From contig NC_088789.1 of assembly GCF_949628265.1 (NCBI RefSeq), positions 9,912,886-9,976,885 on the forward strand: DNA of 64,000 nt. Direction: 5' to 3'. This DNA is from Cloeon dipterum. Its lineage: Eukaryota > Arthropoda > Insecta > Ephemeroptera > Baetidae. The notes beneath the pieces were generated by a model. That model had not been told where the DNA came from. It was given only the letters and a program-made list of their open reading frames with translations, and did not search any database. This document shows positions 25,122 to 37,000 of the stretch, piece after piece (positions within the stretch are counted from its first letter, which is position 1; the number at the start of each line of letters is the position of its first letter). A program made the position numbers and the translations under genes.

Positions 25122-27195
25122 CTACTTCAATAGCTTTTGCGTGTTCAACCAACTGAAGTAATCCTTACTGATAAAACGGTAATGATTACTAGCAGGGCCA
25201 ACTAGCTTGAAGCAGTTGAATTTTCCAGGGTATTCTGGATCAAATGAAAAGGTGTAGACAGTGTCTTCTGGAGTGTCATCTGTAATGATTGTGCTGACAA
25301 AGTTGAGAAACCTCTTTGCTTGAGACACGCAAACTTCTCTCCTAGGATGAAGAGTTACTCCAGTTCTCTCCAATGCAGGTATTTGGTTCATATACAGTTC
25401 CTAATATATAATCGAATGATAGTAATTACACACAAGCAAAACATAAATTTATCGAAAAAATTACCTGACACATTTGGAGAAGAGCATCCTCGGAGTACTC
25501 TTCAATTTCCTTGATTCTCAAGCACTGGCTATCCTTGATTCCCATGATCATGCTGCTCATGTTGCCGGAAAAACAGCGAAGCCACTTGCGGAATAAGTTG
25601 TAACTAAAAATCGGGAAGTAGAACATAATTTAACCTATTTTTTAATAGAAACTCTTACAGCTTATGAGGTTTAAAGCCAGTCTTGACTTCAAACATTTTG
25701 AATTCTTGCAATTCCTTCACATCATTCTCCGATCTAACAGCTTTGAATTTATTCTGCATGAGCATGGAGAGCGTCCCAGTTTTAAAAATTTCGACTGAAA
25801 ATAGTTCTACTCTTTTCCTGTCGAAAGCAGTGTTGACATCAGGCTCCTTGTCTTGAACGTCTGTAAATTAAGCTATTAAAGCTGTAAAATCCAATTTAAT
25901 TTATAACTTGCCCGACAATACACTTTTGTGGAACATGAGGCCAGCGATGGAGCTCTGTGGCAGATCCAAAGTAATGTGCTTGATTTGCCTGGATAGTTTT
26001 TCTTCGTTAGTGTAGAACGAAGACAGGTAAATCTTTCCACGCAATCTCACTGCAGAAATGATAAACCCATTCTGATCATGGTATCGAAATCTGGGATCAT
26101 GCAGGTATGCTGAGCACATGATATTGTCAAGCTCCAGACGAGAACATACGAACTGCACGTCAGGACTGGAACATGAGAACATTTTAGTGTAAAATAATTT
26201 TATATTAGTGTAACAATAAAAGTGATACAAATTGACTCAAGTGACCCAAGTTGTGATAAATGAGGATGTGAACTGGTAGTAGTCAAGATTAAGCTTTTGT
26301 CGAATAATAATTTTGTGTGGTTTAATATTTCTATTGATGAGCGACCTAAATGCATTTTCAATTTCACATCACCATCAATGGATAACTTACAATTGTAACG
26401 GTGAATTTGGTTATTTTTGAGCCAAGTTTAATCCTGATTGAAGTCACAAGAGAATTTTCTTAAAACAGGTACGCAACTCAATCATACGAAAAATGTCAAA
26501 TTTGACATGATAAATTGCACCAATAATTAGAGTTTACAAGTGATGCTTGGATTCAGATAAATTTCAACACCTTCACTTCTCAAAAATGACCACTTCATAT
26601 TTATTATTATATTTGATAAACTCTCTTACTAAGTTTTGTTGAATAAAGCTGGTCTTGGAAAAGAGGCCATGATCCACGATAAAATCTCATTGATGTTTTC
26701 AGAAATGTCAATTGGCAGGTGCAGATCATCCTCTTTACCAAGCACATCCAATTTCACGTTGGGTTGTTTGAGATCTTTGGGTAGGTGGAGGTAATTCAAT
26801 TGCGCTTCGTGCCCACAGTAGAAGCCCTCACTGAAGCCAAACCAATCCATCCTTTCAAATTTCCAATCAGGACCAAGAGTCTCCTCGTCGCTGCTATAAT
26901 CCTCCAGCTCCGGAAACTTATCGTTAAATGTCGGATAAACGAAAGGACGAAGGGGTTGAGTCAATTTACTCCATTGGTATTTGTTTGGAAAGAAGGGCTT
27001 TGTATTCCGATCGTTCCTGCTAATTTTAGCAGGCTTTCGGTTGTCCTCTTCGTCCTCTGAACTGTCCGTGTTGTTGCTGCGCCAAGACAGCACACGGTCA
27101 GCACCAACAGAAGGCCTCTTTATGTACCTCTTGCACCAGGAGTCTGTTGAGGAAGCAGTTGATGGTGTCGGAGAAGAAGGTCGTGACTTCAGCAT
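25122..27195 (-). CDS. DXO/Rai1-family protein, probably catalytically degenerate
   Basis: Member of the DXO (Dom3Z)/Rai1 family of RNA 5'-end decapping and 5'-3' nucleases. Exons (minus order): 27195-26630, 26165-25912, 25860-25659, 25603-25465 and 25400-25122, total 479 aa. Intron 2 uses a GC donor. Residues 1 to about 70 are Ser/Asp/Glu-rich and probably disordered. The family fold starts near 150. DVQFVCSRL matches the family's F-V-x-W-R-G-L strand. RGKIYLSS (231-238) matches the segment carrying mouse Glu192 but has Ser. VEIF (296-299) matches the E-x-D motif with Phe for Asp. FEVKT (330-334) keeps E-x-K. RKWLRC (346-351) matches K-W-W-A-Q with Cys for Gln. The C-terminal AKRFLNFVSTII matches the family's last helix. 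The retained fold with lost metal ligands recalls fly Cutoff. Orthology to Cutoff is not established; it could be an independently degenerated DXO. Confidence 0.78.
25911..25912 (-). other. GC-AG splice donor, DXO-like intron 2
   Basis: The exon ends ...TTG TCG G at 25912, followed by GCAAGT, the classic GC-donor consensus. Using it keeps the frame into the next exon (GAC GTT CAA ...). The nearby GT (in AAGTTATAA) would leave the wrong phase and hit a stop within about eight codons. Confidence 0.75.
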
Positions 27196-28038
27196 TTTCA
27201 GTCAGCAGAGCTAAAATTAGCCAAAATGATTTAATTGAGTTCAGTTTCAGGCAAAAGCTTAAAAACATGTTAAAATAAAAGTAGCGTGAATTAGTAGGTT
27301 TGTCAATAAATATACGTGTGTGTTCATCATTTTTACAATTTTCTTTCATTTTTACCTGAGAAAGAAAAGATCAAATATTGTGATTGCAGAATTTTTGGCC
27401 GCAGTGTCATTTAAAAAAAAACAGGCGTATTTTTTATAATTTCATGATTTCTTAGAAATGATTTAAATATCTGTAAAAAATATAGTTCCGTGAAAAACAT
27501 GTACAATGTAAAATAACGAATGCATAACAACATGAATAATTACTTGCCCAATACTAAAAGGTTCATTGCTGTTATAGAAATGAAAATTATTTTTTGTTCT
27601 TAATTTTGGACGCACTTACGTTATGTGGGGGGTAGTAATGGGATACCACTATTATTTTATAGTTTTCATTCGTTTGTGTGTTTCCATTTAAAGGCAAAAT
27701 GTTTGCTCCTTCGCATTGATTTGTCGCCTCTGTGATTCATTTAGAATAAATTAGTTGGAGGTGACAGGTTGAATTTTGATTCCATAAATTCCAAGAAATC
27801 AAGTAAGTATGATGAAGTTCAAAAGTTCAAAATGTACATCGGGCGTAATTAAATATTATGTACTTTTTGGGTGATATATCACACAATAAAAATGATTAGC
27901 ATGACCGCAAAAAGGCAAGTTAGGCTACATACCTATATTATTTTCAAATATATTAATATGGTTTCTGACATAAAATATTTAGAGCTGCAGTGTAAACGTA
28001 GTGTTATACATCATGATGTATGAACATATATACGTACG

Positions 28039-28247
28039 TACATAATATGTATGTACATAATGCTACGTCAAAAACCACCGTCTACATACATAATATGACT
28101 GTATTATGTACTACAAAAGCTACACTTCTCGCCAGTTCTTGTGAGCATCCCATAAAAATGTACAAACATATAATAGTAGATGCATACACATACTTATTAT
28201 ATATCTATTCGCGGCAAAAAAAGGTATAATTACATAATATGTATGTA
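28039..28247. repeat. Repeated 17-mer within a TACATA/TATGTA-rich tract
   Basis: The 17-mer TACATAATATGTATGTA occurs at 28039-28055 and again at 28231-28247, with many related TACATA and TATGTA words between. Parts are self-complementary. It looks like microsatellite-derived sequence. Confidence 0.6.
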
Positions 28248-29072
28248 TGTATGTAATTTTTCCATGAAATATCATATAATAATATATTCTAGTAGAGATA
28301 TGACTGTGCTATACATACTGTAGTTTTCAGCTATAGCACGTATCTACATACACGAGCTGCACCATTATGTACCTTGATTTGCGTTAAAACCATGCAGCAG
28401 TCCTTAACTTCTTTGTCTGCAAATCTTCAATCTCTGGTCTCCGGTCTGGGATCTAAGCCTGGGTCCAGGGTCCAGGAATCCAGAACGAATGCGACTGCGT
28501 GGGGCGTACTCTCTGTGTTGGTGACTCAATTAGCATCCAACTTTCGTGCCAAAATTTCGTTCCGGCTAATTGTAAGTCAGACAACTTTTAAGTTTAGTTG
28601 CCACTAATAATTAATTTAAGTCACAAAAGGTTTGTGAACGTTCATTAATTAATGACCATACCCCATTTCTCTTAAAGACTTTAAAGAAGTGCGATTTTGC
28701 CTGTTAAGGTTTTGTGTGCGTTTTGTCGCTCAAAGAGTTTAAGTTCATTGACTTGAGAGCTGGACTAGCAGAGGGGGTGGTTGTTATGCATGATGCAAGA
28801 TGCACTACTCACTCATCCGTTCCAGTGATTTAAGTCGGATTTAATTAGTGACGATGGTGGGAATTAATACAAGATTTACGAACATAATTATTATATATTT
28901 ATGCAATATAGCTTCATAAAAATTATTACTGTATTTTGGGTTTCAGCGGATTATTAATTAACATAGAATGTGGATTGGGGACAACAGACCTAGATAACAG
29001 AGAAGAAGTGCAAAAAAGAATTATTCAGTGGATAATAATATAAAATGCATGGAAAAAATCACAAATCTCGTT

Positions 29073-29107
29073 CACATACATACATACATACATACACACA
29101 CACACAC
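29073..29107. repeat. (ACAT)n/(CA)n microsatellite
   Basis: A run of CATA units passing directly into a CA run, about 35 bases. Simple-sequence repeat with no coding role. Confidence 0.9.
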
Positions 29108-29194
29108 TTCCCGGCCAAAAATAATCATGTGGAGGAAAGCGAGAAGTCGAAGTGAACGATTATTGTGATTTTTGCACATGTATGGTAATGTAAC

Positions 29195-29197
<3 letters not shown>

Positions 29198-29267
<70 letters not shown>
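29198..29267. repeat. (TA)n microsatellite
   Basis: About 70 bases of uninterrupted TA dinucleotides followed by GATAGACAG. Self-complementary, hence likely variable between individuals and prone to assembly error. Confidence 0.95.
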
Positions 29268-29269
<2 letters not shown>

Positions 29270-32200
29270 TAGACAGTATAATTATTCATACTTCTCGATC
29301 ACTTGCACTCTTCGTTTTTTCTGTAAGAATCTCAGAATTATATTAACTTTGTACCGAGAAGAAGTGGTCGGTCAAAGATTGTACTTTAAGCAAACATCAA
29401 TTGAGTCGCCCTTGTAAATGTTAGCTCAAATAAAACAAAAGTGCAAACTATAAATAAAACTGAACTGATAATGATGAAGTTGCGATGCGAGAGCTATAAC
29501 ACTATATAAAAATGCATGTTTTTTACAATAAAAAAACATACACATAATTATTTTTTGCTACTTACAAAGCTCATCGATTCTAATCGAGACATAATATTTA
29601 TTAGGGTTAAAAAACTACATTTTTGCTATCATAAATTATTTCTTGAGGTTAATTATTGTGTCAGGATTGGCCTACTATGAAGACTGATGAATTACGTGTG
29701 TTAAAGTAAATAGATAGCAGGACTAGCATTTTCTAGATTAGCAGAGGAGAACACGGAAAAATTCGGATTGTTGTGACGCCAGTTACGCGTTTAGCCATTT
29801 TTGTGTGAAAGAAATTAGCGCTGTTTCATTTTCTCGGAAACAGCGTGCGAACTGTTCTTACGTACGTCAATAGATTTTATTGGGTATTGAAACACCGCTT
29901 TCTGAGCACACGCGTTCATAAAAAAAATACAGTTTTTGCTATTTAATATTAGTAAATAAAAGATGATTTTTGCCGAATAATTTTCGTTTGAATGAATATA
30001 GAAGCAAAAGATTGGGAAAACGTAGATGTTGAAAAATCCGTTTGATTCTAAAAGGAAAACTGAAAAACAAAAAATTAACGGCATGAGATATTTTAAGAAA
30101 AAAATAGCTACCGCAAAATGATGGAACTCAAAGGAGGTCAAAAATAATTGCCTTCATTTCATTTGACGTTCATTCAATAAAATGAATGAATCTTGCATCA
30201 CACGCAGCCTACAAAAATAATGTTAAAAATAAGTGAATGTAGATTTTTAATTAAATTTGCTTTTCCCTGAATTGGCTCTCTTAGTCCATAAACAGTCAAC
30301 TGTGCACACACGTGCATTAATTATGCATGCAAGCAGCTTTAACAGGCAACTTCCATCTTTATAAAAGCGAAAAACATTATGCCAACGAGCTCGCACGCGA
30401 AGATTAATTTCAAACCGCAAATGATGACGGCGTGCCAGGGAATAATATAAAAACACGCTGGTCGCTTCGTTAGCAATAATACACAATGCCAATGTGGATC
30501 GGTTCAGATCAGGAAAATGGAGATGGACGAGCTCGAAAGTACCTGAGGCGACCTGGTGCCAGGCTTATTATGCGAATGACGTCTTTGCCAGCCATTTTCG
30601 CAGCCCCAGGAGTAAGAAAATAATTTTATTCGCATCATGCGCGTTATTACTTCGTGCCGTGCGGCGGATTGATTTTTAAAAGCCCGCTCATGCACTCGAC
30701 TGGCGACTTTCGGAGCGCGCGGACACATGTATTCATATGTGGATATATACTCCAGCAAGGGTTTATTACTCTCTGTGCTTTTTACGACCGCCGAGCGACC
30801 AGTTAGTATTCTCATTGTGGCCGACCGAGAGAACGAGAGAGATCTCGAATGCGCAGAGATGCAGACCGCGTTTCTTTCAGAATTTTGTACAAACGTGTAC
30901 GCGTCTCACTCGGTAAACAAAAGTGATTGGCTCAAATAAATGTCAATTGGAGTGGTGTGTGTACTAATGTTTCGCATCCTGTGTCTGGCTGAATGTGTGC
31001 TGTGGACCCCAGCAGCCGAGGCATCTGGTGCAATATTCATTCGATGCTCCGTAGTTGACTCTATTAGAAGTGTGGTAGTCAGCTCCGCTTGCAGCCACGG
31101 GGAATACATACGCTTTGCTCCTCTTTGCTCGCACGCATTCACTGTGCAATCTATTTTATAGCTTTTTTTCTCGCTTCTGACGAGAGCACTCTTTATTGCC
31201 GGTCTGCAGTAGGAAATTCCCTACCAATATAATTGGGATCGCCAGGACGCGTGTCCTATGGTGCAATTACTCATGGCCCGTATAGTGTGACGAACCAACA
31301 ACCAACTGCGTTTGCCTTTGTTGTGACAGCTGTTGGTATGGTCAAAAGGGAACGGAGCCCAAGTTTGTGGTGGCAAGAATATGAAACTTTTCTTTGAAAT
31401 CATATTAGTTCTTATTGCTTTAAACTAAGGTTAGATACTTAATTCTCCCGACAAGTTTTATTGGAATTAACGTATATTGAAAATTTATCAAAATTATACG
31501 CGACATTTTTTATTGATTGTACGTGTTTCCTTCGCCACTGAAAAAATTGAATTTGAAAGCGACAAAATTTTCAACTTCTTTTGTTGCCTAACTCTGAACT
31601 GTTTCCTTTGAACCAAAAATAACAATACACGAGGGTATTTATTTATGAAAATATACTCTATTTTAAAATTAGAAAAATGTCGATATGATAAACAAATGGA
31701 AATGCAATCTATCTGTAAGGTTAAAGTGATAACAAATCCATATGTTTAGCAATCATGTGGATCTAAACTTAATCAAGTAGCCACTTCTTCAGCGAGTTGC
31801 TTTGATATAAGAAAACTGACGTTCGTCGTTTTAACGATAAAAAAAGTCTGATATAATTCATACTCATTCTTTATTTTTTAAACGCAATGAGCGTTATTAA
31901 ATTACTCACATTGAGTGACGTTTTGCGATTCAAATATAGCGAAGGAAAACCTTGAACGCAAAGATTATTTCATTTCGCGGTCGCGGTGAATAGTCCCTGA
32001 TTCATCCCATTTACGTTTTTCGCTCGGGTTTCTCCAGGTCCAGTCTAAATTTGATATTTTACTGCCGGTGTAAAGGAACTTGATACAAAAATGTTGGTAT
32101 CAAATTAATGTTTGGCTAGTTTCTACTTTGATATCAACGCATAGAAAAAACACAAAAAGCAGATTAGCATTTATACAGCCAGCTGCCACAATAGTTTTGA

Positions 32201-33660
32201 TAATGGTGGAATGACGCAAATGCGCCAAGGAACTCGACCTAAAAATTATTTTTCCCAGTAAATTACTCTGTTGGCTTATTTATACTTAACTCCAGCTCGC
32301 TTTTTCCCCTGAACGTAGCAGTGCAGAGCTAATTATTTTCTGGTGAATTTTAATCTTTACTTAATTCTTAAAATTTCCATGTAAGGAAGATTTAAATATA
32401 TCTATTTCCACACTCTTAAGTTTGAGTCATATAAGTTAAGCATCATTTAATATGTTTTATTTCTCATTTCCTGCAAGACACAGTGACATTTCTGGGTTTG
32501 GTTTTGTGGTCAGTGAGGATTTTTTGTCGTTGATAATCTCACATAATATTTTTACATAAAGTCGTGTACTCTAAAGCCGTTTTTTAGAGATCATATGATG
32601 CGATGAGAAAATATAAAGACTCATAATGATAAAAATTTTGCGTTTAATTACAGCTGGTATTAATTGGCATGCTGTGTCATTTCAATTTTGAATCAAGGAC
32701 AGCTATCAGGTCTATGGCTATTAACAGCGCACATATTGACTAATATGTATTTCTTCCAGCACAGAGTAATATTTTAAAAGCTTTTTCCAGTCAAGATTTT
32801 TATCGCTCCTTCCGCTTGAGAAATAAATGACAAATTACAAAAAGGAAGTAGTGCCTCAAGCGCCTTTTATCGGTAGTTTCCTTATTTCGATCTCGATCTG
32901 AATTTAAGTTTCACTTTTTATCTTCAACTCGATTTTTAGTTTCGCCTTAAAATCACATTTATTTCGCCTGATTTATGCAGTGCATTTTGAATGGCTGAAA
33001 AAGCTTGCTGATTTTCTCATCCTACACTTCAGAATTGAAATCAGAAAAGCCAAATATATCTTACAAAAACAAATCTACCAATAAAATCTAAAACAATTCA
33101 CCAGTGTTTACTGTATTGCTATATGTGTCCCGCTTCATGATGAATAAAGCATAATCTTTTCAACAAATACGTGAAAAATTTGGGTTCTCCAATGGAGTTT
33201 ATTTGCCAACTATGCGAAAAGGTTGACGCTGCTCTCGTGTTTGTGGTAAATTTTCGAGTGGGGTTGCCAGTAGGCTCACGGAAAGGTGTTATTCAAACCC
33301 AAAGTCTCAATTCGGCGAGTAAAAATAATAAAACATGCGGAAGCAAATTCATTATTTTTCACTGTTGGCGATCTTTATTTGAATATATGCTTGTCACGTA
33401 GCTAGGAGGCTCGTCAACAATTCAAATTTAACTCGTCATGACTCCTGATGCCACTGGATTACACAAAAGATGCAAGCCCGGGGCAAGGAAAAGTATGGTC
33501 CAACGCCCGGCGCCTGGCAACCCTATCCCTAAGCGCGCCTTTCGCCGCCGAACGCTTGTTGACGCTGCAATCGCGTTGAAAGACGCGGGCGGCGCTGCAC
33601 AACACAAATTGAGATAAAAATCTCGCTTTTCTATATCTTATCAAGGAAGAAAAATTATTA

Positions 33661-34016
33661 CAATCCTGGGAAAGTGGTAAGTGAACGATTTTTTTCACTA
33701 TGTGTTCCAGGCGGCGGGGCGGCGGCGGTGGCGAAGAAGCGAACCGCAGAGTGCGAGAGGAGGGCGAAAGGACGGGGCAGGACGAGGGGCAGTGGTCGTC
33801 CGCATCCTGCGCACACGCACCACAGCGCCGGCCTCCTCCTCAGTCAGAGAGCGAGAGCAGTGCTAATGGCCATCCGCGTATTATTGCCGGCGGCCTAGCC
33901 GCGCTGCTCGCTCCATTAAGGTGACGTCAGTCGTGTTCGAGGAGCTGGCTGATCGGAGAGCAGCAGCAGCAGCAGCAGCAGCAGCGGCGGCGGCGAAAGG
34001 TGCACTTGAGTCAGTC
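33661..34016 (+). promoter_or_regulatory. Probable promoter and 5' UTR of IP3K long isoform, with CAG repeat
   Basis: Sharp switch from AT-rich DNA to CpG-rich sequence. It holds GGCGG runs and an AG acceptor-like site (GTGTTCCAG) near 33710. An uninterrupted CAG repeat at 33961-33985 passes into CGG repeats immediately before the start codon. The repeat is in frame with the first exon but upstream of the chosen ATG. No upstream in-frame ATG was found, so I treat it as UTR. Confidence 0.5.
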
Positions 34017-37000
34017 ATGTCTTTCTCGGTGAGCAGCGCGCTCGTCGAGGGCGTCGGCCCGCCGAAGCGCAACCCGGCCGCGTGCTACGTGGCGCAGCTG
34101 CGTGCGTTCGCGCAGCGCCGGGCCGTCGGCGGCGCCGCTACGTGGCCGCGGGACGACGCCGGCGCCGACAGTGACGACGAGCCGACGCCGTGGCGCTCGC
34201 AGCGCTGCGCCAGCTCCGACTCGGCCGTCGACTGCGACGAGTGCGACGACGACGTGGACGCGGCGGTGGCGCGCGCCTGGCGCACGCCGTCCGTCGTCGT
34301 CAGCGACTTCAGCGACGAGACGCCGTGGCTGGCCGACGACGACGACGAGCGCAGCCGACGCCTCTCGCAGCTCTCCGACTGTTCATCTTGCGGTGGCTCG
34401 CTCTGCGCCCCGCAGCGTAAGACCTCAGACTGCAGCACGTGCAGCAGCGTCAGCGGTGACGAGGACGCGCCGTCGCCCGCGTCCGACGCTGCCTTCAACA
34501 GACAGTCCAAGGTGTATATCTTTTTGCCTCTCGCCCGTTCGCTCTCCGGAGACAGTGATAAATTATTTTTCTCTTCCGATCCGTATCTTTGCATGCGCGC
34601 GTCCTCCAAAAATGCGTGAAAGGGGCCCTTACTCGGCTCTGCTTTGCCAAAGTTTCGCCACTTGCAAAATTTCAATGTTGCGTTTCCCGCCAAAATTCGA
34701 CAACTGGCCACCCTAGCTGTCTGTCTTGATAACATGCTGACTGATGAGGAGAAACTCATCATCTCGTGCGTAACACACCGCCTTTCTTCTGTTGTTAGTT
34801 GTACAATAATGCAGTAACACACTACACACTCTCGCTCCGAGTTTTTTCTCTGCCTACCTGCAAAATGGTTTTTAGGCACCGCCAGCACTTTTCTCGCGAG
34901 TGACTTTAAAAGACGTCCGAGAGAAGCAGGTTTTTGCGTGGGGCGACCAAGACCTTGGGCAGCAATGAATAGTCGAAATGAAGAAAATTTCGTCAAACAC
35001 CTTTTCCAGAGTCTTCTGCCACAAGCTATTTTTAGAAAAGCTCGGAAATCATTGTGTTGCTTAAAAGGCATAATTTTATAACGCTGCGCAACCAATTTGA
35101 ATTTACATGAATTTTCCATTCCGTGTGTATTGACAAACTTATGTTTAAAACTGCTTCGGGCCTTGTTCGGCTTTTATAATGTTTCCGAGTCATTAAACTT
35201 CGAACAAGCAGATGATCAACAAGTAGTCTCGTCTATTTTTATAACAAAAAGGCCCTCTCCTCCCATCAAACCTGTTTTCGCAAAGGTAGATTGGCCGCAA
35301 AATGACGTCAATTTAAGAAATAAATGTGTGTGCTCTCTCACCGGCAGCGCACGTATTTTTGTCCGCTAATAAGCACTAATTGCTAAATTAAACTGTGAAA
35401 GTAATTCGCGAAGCACGTATGGAAGTCGCAATCGGAATCGTGAAAAATCCCCGACGTCAGTCACGAGCAGCCGTGAGTGTGTTATGTGTCACACTACTCA
35501 AGCTTGTCAAGAGCGAGGCGCACAATGCAGCGAGATGAACTACATTTTGGGCCTAATTCCGTTCCAAGTGGCGCGGGGCTATCCCGTTATTTTATTTCCA
35601 TTAACACCAAGACCACATATATATCGGATTGAGGAGCTCTCTCGCACGTTCGATGCGCATTTTTCATGCACCAACTCGCGGAGAGCGGACAATATAATTT
35701 TCAGTAAACACGACGCACGTGAAAACAAACGTATCGTTGGGAGGCAGCGAGAGTGCGTCGCAACTTTGCGGTTAGAACAACGATTGGCTTTTGCGCGGAA
35801 TTTCCTCTTCCTGCCGACTCAATGCCCCGTCGGCCAACCCCTTCTTCCTTGTGCGTGTGCTGGGCCGCGGGCGAACTGTGCCAGCTGCGCTAAATAATTC
35901 GGCCCTCATGCTCCGCGCACAAATAAAAACAGTGTGCATAAATAAATATAAGAGTGTGTAGACAAACACACGGCACATTCCCAGGCTGCACGGTCGTGAA
36001 TGAGCGAAACGACTTGATTGATCAGAGCCTTGACTAATTTCCATGCTGAATAAAGGCAGACACACGCTCACGTCCTTTTCGCTGTCCGGCCGGCCGCTCT
36101 TAATGACCAATCAATTGATTCGGGCCGCCTCCGAGTGCGGCTCCAAACGGCGGCCGCCTCCCTCGTTCAATTTGGCAAAGGTCGCCCCTGGCTGGTGATT
36201 TGAATGGTGGCGGCCGTGACCTTCGCGAAAGTGTGTCGAGGTGGTCCGCAATCGCAAATGCACTCGTCCCGGCCCCCACGCGCCCGCCCCGCCGCCCCCG
36301 GACCCCCGCCGCCCGTCGGCCGACCCCGAGTGCCGAAAATCGGCCGCCGACCGCGGAGCCGACGCCCGCGGGCCGCTTGGTGGCCGGAAAATGGCTGTTA
36401 TATGCAGCAAGGCCCTTTGCTCGTAATTTCCTGCTCCTTGTTAGGGCCGAATTTGATTTATGGACTTGTTTTCGCCAGCTGGGATGCATTTTCCGTTCTG
36501 TTTGACTCGAGTCGAGCGCATCGTTCCTGCTTGTCCCGTATTTTCAAGGCGCCGAGTGAACGAAACCTGCTGAGGCGGGAAACCATAAACTTAATTAAAG
36601 AGGCTGTACACTTGAGTGCTCCCCACTTAACTTTCAAGTTAAGTGTTAATTTTTTATGCCCGCGACCCCCAAATTCCTGTTTGCCATATCGCTCTACGCT
36701 GCTGGGAATTACTTAGGAAATATATAGATATTTATTTTATTGATATTGTCAATATCTTAAAAGGCCGAAATTTGAGCTGAAAATTTGTGTTTTTTGAAAA
36801 GTCGAGTTACAAAAAAATTGCGGAATGTGTCGAATTTATAGAATAAAAAATACTTGAATTGAATTTTAAAAGAAATAATATATCAATGTTTTATCCTCTT
36901 TAAAATGTTCTCTCAACACGGCCACTTGATATACGGAGTGTTTTTAATAATTATAATTTCTCCAGAAGAAACGGCGTTGTTAAAAACATATCTTGTTTCA

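Larger units (their letters stand above)
27196..33660. other. Intergenic region, AT-rich, with microsatellites
   Basis: About 6.5 kb between the divergent DXO-like and IP3K genes. The left edge should hold the DXO-like promoter. It contains TACATA-type repeats (28.0-28.3 kb), an ACAT/CA microsatellite and a TA microsatellite near 29.1-29.3 kb. A GC-richer patch lies at 30.3-31.2 kb with short open frames on both strands but no recognisable protein. No supported gene. Confidence 0.6.

Noticed and set aside
25890-25910. GT donor (AAGTTATAA) for DXO-like intron 2
   Set aside because: It gives the wrong phase into the next exon and a stop within about eight codons; the GC donor just upstream keeps the frame and the family alignment.
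29172-29417. 81-codon frame with a long Tyr-Ile run
   Set aside because: It is simply the translated TA microsatellite.
34085-35119. 344-codon open frame on the minus strand opposite IP3K exon 1
   Set aside because: The part over the exon is the mirror of a Ser/Asp-rich, GC-rich coding exon. The remainder has no recognisable domain. A shadow frame is the simplest explanation.
36100-36716. Several open frames of 99-170 codons on both strands
   Set aside because: All lie in the same CpG-rich block and are Pro/Arg/Gly-rich in every frame, as expected for GC-rich non-coding DNA.
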